From NCBI GenBank assembly GCA_046317855.1, contig JBKCVM010000147.1:1-64000 (forward strand): a stretch of 64,000 bases of DNA, in the 5' to 3' direction. Each line of letters starts with the position of its first letter. Position 1 is the stretch's first letter. This DNA comes from CAIOHW01 sp046317855 (GTDB lineage Bacteria; Bdellovibrionota; UBA1018). The position numbers and the translations under genes are program-made. The notes beneath the pieces are model-generated. The model made no database searches. It was not told the DNA's origin and saw only the letters and a list, made by a program, of their open reading frames with translations. This document shows positions 18,238-25,846 of the stretch, piece after piece.

Positions 18238-19506
18238 ATGGTTCGTGGGGTGTTCAGTGCGCGGCGTTGGGACCGCAGCCGTGGCCAGAGCCTGGTCGGG
18301 GTATTGAGCGCGATGGCGGGATCGCTCGTGCTCTTTGCTGTCTCTGCACAGCTCATGATTCAGATGAATCGTATCAAGTCAGACGATGAGCTGGAGAGCT
18401 CCTTTCAGCAGATGACCCAGCTCGTGGGCCTGAGCTTGGCAAATCCGGGCTCCTGCGGTGAGTTCTTTGCCAATCAGCAGATCACCTACCAGGCGGGGGC
18501 TGGCCAAGGAGGGGCTGGATGGCAACATGTTGCAGATCCTGCAAGGCCCCTGGTCTTGGGTGTATTGGCGCCTCCCACCAGTACCCCTCAGCGGTTTGGG
18601 CCTTGGGCCGTTCAGAGTTTGAGTCTGCAGATCGAAGACTGCAAGGTGTGGGATGCCTCCACCGGTTCTCACGTTTCCTGCATCGGTGCGCAGGCAGGTC
18701 AGCCGCTCTCTCAACCCACCGAGTTGGTTGGAACTCTGTCTGTCACCGTCAACTCAACCCGGCCCTCGACCGGCGTGGCAGTGGTTCGGACGACAGAAAA
18801 GTTTCCGTTTTTAGTTCGTACTCCGACTGGTCCCAGCCCTCTGGCTCCCGGAGTTTCATCGTATGTTTTGCCAGCACAAGGTGCCTGCGGGCTCCAAGGG
18901 CCATCCGGGGGACAGCCGCCAGCAAATCTGCGCCAACTGCTCTGTAATTCGCTCTGCATTTCTCCTTCGGCCATGGTTTCAAGAACGGGTTGTTGGGATC
19001 CGATCACCGAGCAGTGTGACTTATCCTATCAGACTTGCGATGCGCTTAGGGTTTCGCGCGCGGGTGTTAATCGGTGTGAGAAAACAAACTTCCGAAATGA
19101 ATTTGTTCGTGGCGGTTACATTGGGGCTTCGCAAAATCCTTGCCCTGCAGACGAGGCGGCCGTTGGATTTAGGCTCAAGTATCCGTCGCTGCACTCTTCT
19201 GCAGACTCTCAAATGATCTGCCGTCCCTACGGTCCGGCTCCTACGAACCCTCCTGAGTCCTGCCCCAGTTGCGCAGTGAGGGTTGAGCGTGCGCCTCCGC
19301 CAGCACCAAGCACTCGGGCGGCACAGTGCCTCAATTATTGTGTGGGATTGAGCCCACCCTCGGGCCAGTTGACGGCTTGGCTGCATACTGGGGCCAATGC
19401 TCAGCCAGTCAGTGGTGGGGGAGTCTCGGCGTTCTGTTCTTGCGGGACTCCTAAGGCAGGGTTTGAGTTCTGTAGACAACCCAGAACAGGGTGTACCGGA
19501 CTATGA
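18238..19506 (+). CDS. Pseudopilin-like exported protein 1
   Basis: A 422-residue protein with a 16-residue basic leader, then RG/QSLVGVLSAMAGSLVLFAVS, a hydrophobic helix placed like a type IV prepilin. The glycine at -1 is present but the conserved glutamate at +5 is not (Gly or Val there). The rest is a large, Ser-, Pro- and Cys-rich extracytoplasmic domain with about 20 cysteines. It is first of three overlapping genes of similar size and layout, the stop of this one overlapping the next start as ATGA. It is probably a minor pseudopilin or a pilus-associated adhesin. Family beyond that is not recognised. Confidence 0.75.
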   Translation: MVRGVFSARRWDRSRGQSLVGVLSAMAGSLVLFAVSAQLMIQMNRIKSDDELESSFQQMTQLVGLSLANPGSCGEFFANQQITYQAGAGQGGAGWQHVADPARPLVLGVLAPPTSTPQRFGPWAVQSLSLQIEDCKVWDASTGSHVSCIGAQAGQPLSQPTELVGTLSVTVNSTRPSTGVAVVRTTEKFPFLVRTPTGPSPLAPGVSSYVLPAQGACGLQGPSGGQPPANLRQLLCNSLCISPSAMVSRTGCWDPITEQCDLSYQTCDALRVSRAGVNRCEKTNFRNEFVRGGYIGASQNPCPADEAAVGFRLKYPSLHSSADSQMICRPYGPAPTNPPESCPSCAVRVERAPPPAPSTRAAQCLNYCVGLSPPSGQLTAWLHTGANAQPVSGGGVSAFCSCGTPKAGFEFCRQPRTGCTGL

Positions 19507-20672
19507 GCACCCTTTTGCAAACAATGGTGGTGGCACTCATGGTGCAAGGGACGATGCTTGGAGTCATGAGTAACCGGCTCTCGCAAAAAAATGCGCATAT
19601 GAACCAAATGGTGATGGCAGATCGAGATGCGTTTCAGGGCCAAATCCAAAAGGCTCTTGCTGCGCCCGAGACGTGTTGGCAGATGCTGCAAAAGGTTGAT
19701 TTTTCGACTACCGGCACGGCTGCAGGGCTGGTGCTGATGGTTCCAGGAGACTCTGAGAGCTCAAGTCCGTGGGTCCGGCCAGATATGTCTTGGAATAGCC
19801 TACTCATCCAAGAGATCTCGGTAAACACGCAGGACTGCGATTCAAACACCGATCCACTTTGCGGTACCTCAGCCAATTACACAAAGAAAGCGACCTTAGT
19901 ATGGGAAGGTCAGGCCCGCGCTGGGAGCGCCAGAAAAATTGGCGGCACGATCGGCCCCATTTATGCCGATTACGATAACAAGACCTGTGCGTTGATGCTG
20001 CAAGGCACAAGTACGGGTTCGGCCTCTGGCGTAGATTGCCAGAGTTTTGGGGGAGACTGTGGCGGAAGCAGAACTCTGCAGCTCACGCTGCGAAATTCTG
20101 GCTTTAGTTCCTATCCATTTGCTTCGATTCCGCTAGAAGAGCTCTCGGCTCTGTCGGGATGGGAGATGTCAACCGAGCTTCGAGCTGCCACAGTGGGCGG
20201 ATGTCCAGTGGGCTATGCAGTGTCTCAGGTTAACAATGAATCTTGGGCAGTAACTGGAGCGGCCAATTTTAATTGCGTGCCGCTTGTCCCAAATCTTGGA
20301 ACACCTAACAACGGCTGCGCGCGGTTAAACTACCAAACTTGCTATTATCAGGGTCCCTCTCACTTTTACGGACTCTGCCCGGATGGGAGTACCACTCTTA
20401 GCTATTACGCTATTTTTACGGGTAACGTCCTTCAAGGGCAGGAGTTTCGTTGCGGCCCGCCGGTCGGTTTGCAGCCTTGTGATAGTGTGACTTACACACA
20501 GCCTTCACTTCCTCCTTCAAACCCTGATTTTTCCGACTTCTTTGGGGTCGAACCCACGGCGGGTATTCCAGATCCCGGAAATAACCCAGCCAATCCCATC
20601 GGCCATCCCGTCAATGGTGCCTCTTGCAGAACGGGATGTATTCACCTTCCAGGGACCACCGCATGTCAGTAA
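19503..20672 (+). CDS. Pseudopilin-like exported protein 2
   Basis: A 389-residue protein with an N-terminal hydrophobic helix (about 3-25) starting almost at the initiator Met and no prepilin peptidase glycine-Phe/Met site. After it comes an alpha-helical stretch and a motif APETCWQ, comparable to PGSC and SPSTC at the same position of its neighbours. The C-terminal domain is Cys- and Gly-rich. I chose the ATG at 19503 because it forms an ATGA with the preceding stop; a GTG at 19491 is possible. It is likely a membrane-anchored partner of the flanking pseudopilins. Confidence 0.72.
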   Translation: MSTLLQTMVVALMVQGTMLGVMSNRLSQKNAHMNQMVMADRDAFQGQIQKALAAPETCWQMLQKVDFSTTGTAAGLVLMVPGDSESSSPWVRPDMSWNSLLIQEISVNTQDCDSNTDPLCGTSANYTKKATLVWEGQARAGSARKIGGTIGPIYADYDNKTCALMLQGTSTGSASGVDCQSFGGDCGGSRTLQLTLRNSGFSSYPFASIPLEELSALSGWEMSTELRAATVGGCPVGYAVSQVNNESWAVTGAANFNCVPLVPNLGTPNNGCARLNYQTCYYQGPSHFYGLCPDGSTTLSYYAIFTGNVLQGQEFRCGPPVGLQPCDSVTYTQPSLPPSNPDFSDFFGVEPTAGIPDPGNNPANPIGHPVNGASCRTGCIHLPGTTACQ

Positions 20673-21832
20673 CTCCGATCAAACTTAGAGCGGGAATGGG
20701 ACTTGTGGAGGTCATGGTCGCTGCGTCTGTGATTGCAGCTTCGGTGCTTGGGGGGTTGGGAGCGGCTGAGTATTATGCCCGTTCGTCTGTCAGCCAAGCC
20801 CAAGATCAAGCGCTCTTGCGCCTTTTTAGAGGGATTGAATTGATTTTGAGTAGCCCCTCAACGTGCGATGCCAATCTCAAGGGGCAGGATGTAGGATCTT
20901 CGGGGCGATTTTCACTCAGTGAGTTGAGTGTGTCGGGTTCTGTGGCCGGAAGTGTGGCAAGCCCCTTTGTGCGCGTCGTGACTCATCAGCAGGGCAGTCA
21001 GCCGGCAAACGCCTTTCCACTGGGCGCCTCTGGATCAAGAGCCATCTGGGTCACGGGTCTTGAGTTTAATCGGGTTGGGCAAGTCGCTACGATTCAGCGT
21101 TATGAATTTAGAATCAGTGTGCAGATGCCCAGTGGTGCTGGAATGGTTCGAACTCTCAATCCGGCAACCGCCACGAGGACCCTTCAAGTTTATCTGGAGG
21201 TCAACTCTAACAACCGAGTGAGTCGCTGCGTGACTCCCAGTGCGAGCGGTGCTGCAGCTCCGCCCACCACGGCTCAGTCGGCCTGTGAGTCTTTGGGGGG
21301 TCAATGGGTGCGGGATCCTTCTCCTTCTGCCCTGGGCGAGTGGTGCATTCTTTCTAGGGTGGTCTGCCATGGGTGGAATCTCAGATACGATCCGGTCTCT
21401 CGTCACTGTAATATGGACGACGTCTACAAGGCCGGAGGCTTGGCGATGATCGCAACCGGTCCGTGTCCAGAGGGTCAATCTCTTCGGAGTTTAGCGCCGG
21501 ATGGGACCCCCCTTTGCGACTCACCTCGAAACCCTCAGCCGCCAGTGGTGGGAAAAGACGCACTCGGTTTAGAGCCCACGGTGACTGCAAACTGCGGTGA
21601 TTGCTGGATGGATAGCGCCGTAGATTGCTACGCCCACAATCCGGCGATCCAACCCCCGGCTGAGCCATATGAGAGGCGGATGCGGTTCATGGTTTTCAAG
21701 CGAGGTCAGTTTCACAGCTCTACTTGCGCCCTGGGTCCTCCGCCCGGACTGAATAAGTGTGTTTCGTTTGAGCCAGGCACTGATGCTTGGGATGTGCCTT
21801 TTAAAGGTCGGCCCTGCGCCCCATCTCCGTAG
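20663..21832 (+). CDS. Pseudopilin-like exported protein 3
   Basis: A 389-residue protein with the best prepilin signal of the three. A leader of about 11 residues is followed by AG/MGLVEVMVAASVIA, with the processing glycine and glutamate at +5. The next helix and motif SPSTCDANLKG match the layout of its neighbours, and the C-terminal domain is rich in Cys, Pro and Gly. The ATG at 20663 overlaps the previous gene by 10 bases; an upstream alternative at 20624 would put extra residues before the leader. It ends just before the 18-bp palindrome at 21853. A role as a minor pseudopilin is inferred. Confidence 0.78.
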   Translation: MSVTPIKLRAGMGLVEVMVAASVIAASVLGGLGAAEYYARSSVSQAQDQALLRLFRGIELILSSPSTCDANLKGQDVGSSGRFSLSELSVSGSVAGSVASPFVRVVTHQQGSQPANAFPLGASGSRAIWVTGLEFNRVGQVATIQRYEFRISVQMPSGAGMVRTLNPATATRTLQVYLEVNSNNRVSRCVTPSASGAAAPPTTAQSACESLGGQWVRDPSPSALGEWCILSRVVCHGWNLRYDPVSRHCNMDDVYKAGGLAMIATGPCPEGQSLRSLAPDGTPLCDSPRNPQPPVVGKDALGLEPTVTANCGDCWMDSAVDCYAHNPAIQPPAEPYERRMRFMVFKRGQFHSSTCALGPPPGLNKCVSFEPGTDAWDVPFKGRPCAPSP

Positions 21833-21834
21833 CC

Positions 21835-21890
21835 ATGACGCGGTGCTTAAGTAAAAGGTGTCGGACACCCTGGGGTGTCCGACACCTTTT
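21835..21890. repeat. REP-like dispersed element, copy 2, with 18-bp perfect hairpin
   Basis: 21835-21870 is the inverted copy of 8247-8282 (33 of 36). 21853-21870 and 21873-21890 are perfect 18-base arms, AAAAGGTGTCGGACACCC and its complement, with only TG between them. The run of A on one side and T on the other makes it a good bidirectional terminator between the convergent pseudopilin and oxyR transcripts. It is larger than copy 1, which keeps only one half of the palindrome. Confidence 0.8.
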
Positions 21891-21897
21891 AGACCTT

Positions 21898-22842
21898 TTA
21901 GATCTTGATGACCTCAATCCCCTTCTGCCGCTCCCTTGGGAGCTCTGCCGGTAGCGCAGCCTGTACCTGAACTGCCAGGGCTTCAAGAATGGGCTGCTTG
22001 TACTGGGTGCGCCGGTACACCAGGCTCACCTCGCGGCTCGGGACTGGTCGCGTAAAGGGTTTGAGCAGTTCGCGCCGGTGGCGCGAGAGCGAGCGCGTCG
22101 CGAGTAGCGGTAGAAGCGTGTAGCCGTATCCCTGCTCGACGAGATGGATCACCGTCTCGAGGCTTCCGCTTTCAAAGCGTACGTTCGAAAAAATACCGGG
22201 TTTTCCTCGAAGCGAGCAAATCCGCACGATTTGATTTCTGAGGCAGTGCCCCTCCGAGAGAAGCCAGAGATCGCGCCCGTCGAGTTTGTCTTCGTTGATG
22301 GTTTCTAACTTTGCCATTGGATGGCCCGCGCTTACAAAAAGACTGAAGGGCTCATAGTAAAGCGGACGCTCCACCAGGCTCTCGACCTCAAGCGGGGTGG
22401 CCAAAATTCCCGCATCGATGCGATCCTGCTCGAGCGCCGCGATGATGTTTTCTGTCGTCATCTCTTCGATCAGTAGCTTGACCTCGGGGTAGCGCGTCGC
22501 AAAGTCACCTAAGAAAAGCGGCAACAGGTACGGCGCAATGGTCGGAATCAGCGCCAGCCTGAAATCTCCCGTGGGTTCGTTTTTGCGATTGCGGCAAAGG
22601 TGGTCGAGTTTTCCAACTTCACGCAACACCGACTTGGCCTGCTCGATCACCGCAAGTCCTTGTTGCGTTGGAAGAATAGGTTGTTTGCTGCGGTCAAAAA
22701 AAGTGAGTCCGTACTCTTCTTCGAGTTTGTGCAGCTGCATGCTGAGCGTCGGCTGAGAGACGTGGCAGGCCTTGGCCGCCTTGCCAAAATGCCGGTGCCG
22801 GTCAACCGCAATCAAGTATTCGAGCTGCGTGAGGGTAGCCAT
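21898..22842 (-). CDS. oxyR: LysR-family peroxide regulator OxyR
   Basis: A 314-residue transcription factor that activates peroxide-defence genes. An N-terminal winged HTH (FGKAAKACHVSQPTLSMQLHKLE, with the recognition helix at about 29-45) precedes the effector domain. Two cysteines in GHCLRNQIVRIC, at residues 200 and 209, have the spacing of the E. coli redox pair 199/208, so disulphide sensing of hydrogen peroxide is expected. It is divergent from ahpC, and an OxyR-type box lies 4 bases before its ATG, so it probably represses itself. No ribosome binding site is seen, consistent with a short or leaderless mRNA. Confidence 0.93.
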   Translation of the reverse strand: MATLTQLEYLIAVDRHRHFGKAAKACHVSQPTLSMQLHKLEEEYGLTFFDRSKQPILPTQQGLAVIEQAKSVLREVGKLDHLCRNRKNEPTGDFRLALIPTIAPYLLPLFLGDFATRYPEVKLLIEEMTTENIIAALEQDRIDAGILATPLEVESLVERPLYYEPFSLFVSAGHPMAKLETINEDKLDGRDLWLLSEGHCLRNQIVRICSLRGKPGIFSNVRFESGSLETVIHLVEQGYGYTLLPLLATRSLSRHRRELLKPFTRPVPSREVSLVYRRTQYKQPILEALAVQVQAALPAELPRERQKGIEVIKI

Positions 22843-22846
22843 AACG

Positions 22847-22861
22847 ATAGTTTATATCTAT
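22847..22861. promoter_or_regulatory. OxyR-binding half of a divergent oxyR-ahpC operator
   Basis: ATAG-N7-CTAT with spacer TTTATAT, fitting the ATAGNTNNNANCTAT half of the OxyR consensus exactly. A much weaker second half, ATC..CGAT, follows about 6 bases later. It lies in the 92-base gap between oxyR and ahpC. Confidence 0.7.
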
Positions 22862-22934
22862 CACACGATCAAAACAATCGATTTTAGCTTTTGGCGGCCT
22901 TGAGGCAGAGTCGAACCATAAGGAGAATTCAAAA

Positions 22935-23501
22935 ATGGCAACTCTGATCAATAGCAAAATCCCAGACTTTAAGGCCGAAGCGTACCACAACAACGCCTTC
23001 AAGACCGTGACTCAGAACGATCTGCGCGGAAAATGGTCGGTCCTCTTTTTCTATCCCGCCGACTTCACCTTCGTGTGTCCCACGGAGCTGGGCGACATGG
23101 CCGACAAGTATGATGCCTTCCAGAAGATGGGCGTCGAAGTCTACTCGGTGAGCACCGACACGCACTTCACCCACAAGGCCTGGCATGACACTTCTGAGAC
23201 GATCAAGAAGATCCGCTACCCGATGCTGGCTGACCCCACGGGCCACCTGACCCGTGCTTTCGGCGTGCACATCGAAGAGGCCGGCCTGTGCTACCGCGGC
23301 ACCTTCGTTGTGGATCCCGAAGGCAAGATCAAGATCGCTGAAATCCATGACAACGGAATTGGCCGCAACGCCGATGAGCTGCTCCGCAAGGTGCAGGCTG
23401 CGCAGTTCGTGGCATCGCATCCGGGCGAAGTTTGCCCCGCTAAGTGGACTCCAGGGGCAAAGACCCTGAAGCCCGGTCTCGACCTGGTCGGCAAGATCTG
23501 A
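22935..23501 (+). CDS. ahpC: Alkyl hydroperoxide reductase subunit C (2-Cys peroxiredoxin)
   Basis: A 188-residue cytoplasmic peroxiredoxin that reduces hydrogen and organic peroxides. The peroxidatic cysteine is C48 in FTFVCPTE and the resolving cysteine C167 in GEVCPAKW. The length and the AhpC-type C-terminus are normal. AAGGAG lies 10 bases before the ATG. It is first in ahpC-ahpF, under the OxyR box at 22847, and is separated from ahpF by a stable stem-loop that should keep AhpC in excess over AhpF. Confidence 0.97.
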   Translation: MATLINSKIPDFKAEAYHNNAFKTVTQNDLRGKWSVLFFYPADFTFVCPTELGDMADKYDAFQKMGVEVYSVSTDTHFTHKAWHDTSETIKKIRYPMLADPTGHLTRAFGVHIEEAGLCYRGTFVVDPEGKIKIAEIHDNGIGRNADELLRKVQAAQFVASHPGEVCPAKWTPGAKTLKPGLDLVGKI

Positions 23502-23544
23502 GGAATCTTACGCTGAGGCCCGGCGCCTCGGCGGAGATGTTTTC

Positions 23545-23578
23545 GTCGGGGGAAGGGGGCGTTCCCTCTTCCCCCGAC
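23545..23578 (+). terminator. Partial terminator between ahpC and ahpF
   Basis: GTCGGGGGAAG (23545-23555) pairs perfectly with CTTCCCCCGAC (23568-23578). A T-run follows 11 bases later. In this position it should end most transcripts after ahpC and let some read into ahpF. Confidence 0.6.
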
Positions 23579-23610
23579 TTCTTGGCCCCGATTTTTTACG
23601 GAGGTGCACC

Positions 23611-25239
23611 GTGAGTGACGCAGGCGGCTTGGATCTCGAAATGCTGGAGCAGCTCAAGGGCGTGTTTGCGCGCCTTGAAAACCCCGTCACGCTTCGAATT
23701 GAAAAGGGTGGGGACGAAAATCCCCAAAGCGCAGAGCTTGAGCAAATGCTCAAGGCCGTCGCTTCCGCTTCTCCCAATGTAAAGGTCGAGCACGGACCCC
23801 GCGTTTCTCCTGGCACCGCTCCCGCATTCGAAATCTTGCGCGGCACTCCCGGTGTGCTGCGCACCGGCATTCGGTTTCGTGCGATTCCGGGCGGGCACGA
23901 GTTCAGCTCGCTTGTGCTTGCCATTTTGCATGCCGACGGCAAGGGCAAGCTTCCGGACGAAGCCGTCACCCAGCGCATTCGCGCGCTTCGCGGGCCGATC
24001 CGGCTTCGCACCTACATGTCGCTTTCGTGCGAAAACTGCCCCGAAGTGGTGCAGGCCCTGAACCTCATGGCAGCCCTGCACCCGGACTTTGAGCACGAAA
24101 CCATCGATGGCGCGCTTGCGCAGCAGGAAGTCACGGCACTCGCAATCCAGGGCGTGCCTGCAGTGGTTGCGCCGGGAGCGTTCGAAAGCGAGTGGAACCT
24201 TCTGCACTCGGGCAAGATCGCCCTGATCGACCTGCTCGCAAAGCTCGAGGCCCGTTTTGGAAAAAACGAGGCGGCGGTGACCACCCCAAAAGATCTCGGC
24301 CGCTTTGATGTCGTCGTGGTGGGCGGGGGTCCGGCGGGAGCCTCGGCTGCCATCTATTCGGTGCGAAAGGGCCTGAGCACGGTCGTGCTTGCCGAACGGT
24401 TTGGTGGACAACTGCAAGACACCAAGGGCATCGAGAACATGATTTCGAAATCGTACACCGAGGGCGTGCGCCTTTCGGCCGAACTTGCCGAGCACCTGGG
24501 CAAGTATCCGGTACGACTTCTTGAGCATAGGCGCGTGAATCGCGTGGGCCCACGTGACGGCGATGGGTATCGGCGCGTGGATCTGGAGAGCGGCGAGACG
24601 CTCGAGGCGCGAACGCTGATCGTGGCCACGGGCGCCAAGTGGCGGGAGCTCGGCGTGCCTGGAGAGAAAGAACACATCGGGCAGGGGGTTGCGTTTTGCG
24701 CGCACTGCGACGGGCCATTCTACAAGCAAAAGCGAGTGGTCGTCGTGGGTGGCGGAAATTCAGGTGTCGAGGCGGCGATCGATCTCTCTGCCATTGCAAC
24801 CCATGTGACGCTGCTGGAGTTTAACACCGAACTCAAGGCCGACGGCGTGCTCGTTGAAAAGCTCAAGACCCTCGGCAATGTGGTGGTCCATACCGGCGCC
24901 CGCACCACGCGTGTGCTGGGTGAAGGTGGAAAGGTGGTTGGCCTTGAGTACGAGGATCGCGAAAGCGGCCAAGTGAAGCGGCTCGATGTGGATGGAGTGT
25001 TCGTCCAGATCGGGCTTCTTCCGAACTCGCAGTTCGTCAAAGGCATCGTTGAAACCACGCCCTACGGCGAAATCGTGGTCGACTCCAAGGGCCGCACCAA
25101 CGCTCCGGGCATTTACGCTGCGGGCGATGTGACCACCGTGCCCTTTAAGCAAATCGTCATTGCGATGGGCGAGGGCGCCAAGGTGGCGCTCGCCGCATTT
25201 GAAGATCGGATGCGCGAAGCCCCTACGCCGCCAGTTTGA
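23611..25239 (+). CDS. ahpF: Alkyl hydroperoxide reductase subunit F
   Basis: A 542-residue flavoprotein that passes electrons from NADH to AhpC. The N-terminal double-thioredoxin domain has the CxxC relay at C140/C143 (SCENCPEVV). The FAD-binding GGGPAGASAA lies near 238, the reductase dithiol CAHC at C363/C366, and the NAD-binding GGGNSGVEAA near 380. The length is slightly longer than usual. The start is a GTG with GGAGGTG upstream. Its last 17 bases overlap the convergent tumA gene. Confidence 0.95.
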   Translation: MSDAGGLDLEMLEQLKGVFARLENPVTLRIEKGGDENPQSAELEQMLKAVASASPNVKVEHGPRVSPGTAPAFEILRGTPGVLRTGIRFRAIPGGHEFSSLVLAILHADGKGKLPDEAVTQRIRALRGPIRLRTYMSLSCENCPEVVQALNLMAALHPDFEHETIDGALAQQEVTALAIQGVPAVVAPGAFESEWNLLHSGKIALIDLLAKLEARFGKNEAAVTTPKDLGRFDVVVVGGGPAGASAAIYSVRKGLSTVVLAERFGGQLQDTKGIENMISKSYTEGVRLSAELAEHLGKYPVRLLEHRRVNRVGPRDGDGYRRVDLESGETLEARTLIVATGAKWRELGVPGEKEHIGQGVAFCAHCDGPFYKQKRVVVVGGGNSGVEAAIDLSAIATHVTLLEFNTELKADGVLVEKLKTLGNVVVHTGARTTRVLGEGGKVVGLEYEDRESGQVKRLDVDGVFVQIGLLPNSQFVKGIVETTPYGEIVVDSKGRTNAPGIYAAGDVTTVPFKQIVIAMGEGAKVALAAFEDRMREAPTPPV

Positions 25240-25600
25240 AGGTCACTTCTTTATACTCGACCTGCGGCTGTCGAACGGTACGCCCGGAAACCTTGGCCTT
25301 CTTGACCCGGATTACGCCAACTTCTTCGAAGAATCGGATGACCTTGTTCAGGTTGGAGATGTCGGTGCCGGTGAGCTTGGCCAGTTCGTAGATTGAACGG
25401 GGCTTGTAGGCGATGATTGCGGACAGAATTGGAATGTTCCGAACAAAGCGATTGAAGTCCGTCTTGTTGTCAAAGCTCACCTCAAATTCGGCTTCGCCCC
25501 GAAATGTCCCCTTCTGGACCGAGCGGGCTGCTCGCTTGAAGTCTTCAAACACCTGGTCTGCCGTCTTGCACGAAACTACGAGTCTTTTCACAGGGCTCAT
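25223..25600 (-). CDS. tumA: TumA-type antitoxin (HVO_A0114-like winged helix)
   Basis: A 125-residue DNA-binding protein. Its C-terminal half has a winged HTH, with IYELAKLTGTDISNLNKVIR at about 69-88 as the recognition region, like HVO_A0114-family regulators that pair with TumE-type toxins. It should neutralise the toxin and repress the operon. The ATG overlaps the stop of the upstream tumE gene as ATGA, so the toxin gene comes first. Its 3' end overlaps the 3' end of ahpF by 17 bases on the other strand, leaving no room for a terminator. Confidence 0.85.
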   Translation of the reverse strand: MSPVKRLVVSCKTADQVFEDFKRAARSVQKGTFRGEAEFEVSFDNKTDFNRFVRNIPILSAIIAYKPRSIYELAKLTGTDISNLNKVIRFFEEVGVIRVKKAKVSGRTVRQPQVEYKEVTFKLAA

Positions 25601-25809
25601 ATGGATACTCCCATGGTTTCTTTGACCAGGCTCCGAAAGTCAGCCACCAGTTGGTCAAGGTCGGTAAATCGGTAGGGCAGCTCAGTGTCGTCGACATGAA
25701 TATGCGGCCCCTTGGGGTGATGGTTGTCCATTAGGATCCGCTTGTTGCCCGCCTGATCAATGCAAACAAGGCCCCACTTCAGTCCGTCCGGGTAACGCTC
25801 AGTGCCCAA
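25597..25809 (-). CDS. tumE: TumE-type toxin (DUF6516)
   Basis: A 70-residue protein matching DUF6516/TumE: YPDGLKWGLV, then MDNHHPKGPHIH at about 27-38 and LPYRFTDLDQLVADFRSLV at about 44-62. Its activity is not obvious from sequence. The only workable start in frame is TTG at 25809, with GAGG just upstream; no ATG or GTG lies between it and the stop at 25834-25836. It is coupled to tumA. The pair sits in the 600-base space between ahpF and the helicase gene, all on the minus strand with the helicase upstream. Confidence 0.8.
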   Translation of the reverse strand: MGTERYPDGLKWGLVCIDQAGNKRILMDNHHPKGPHIHVDDTELPYRFTDLDQLVADFRSLVKETMGVSI

Positions 25810-25846
25810 AACCTCATGTATACGTCCGTGGGGTCAAATGGCGCGG

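Noticed and set aside
23596..24729. Long minus-strand frame of 377 codons opposite ahpF
   Set aside because: High-GC codon bias of ahpF opens the antisense frame; the ahpF motifs are clear and the shadow has none.
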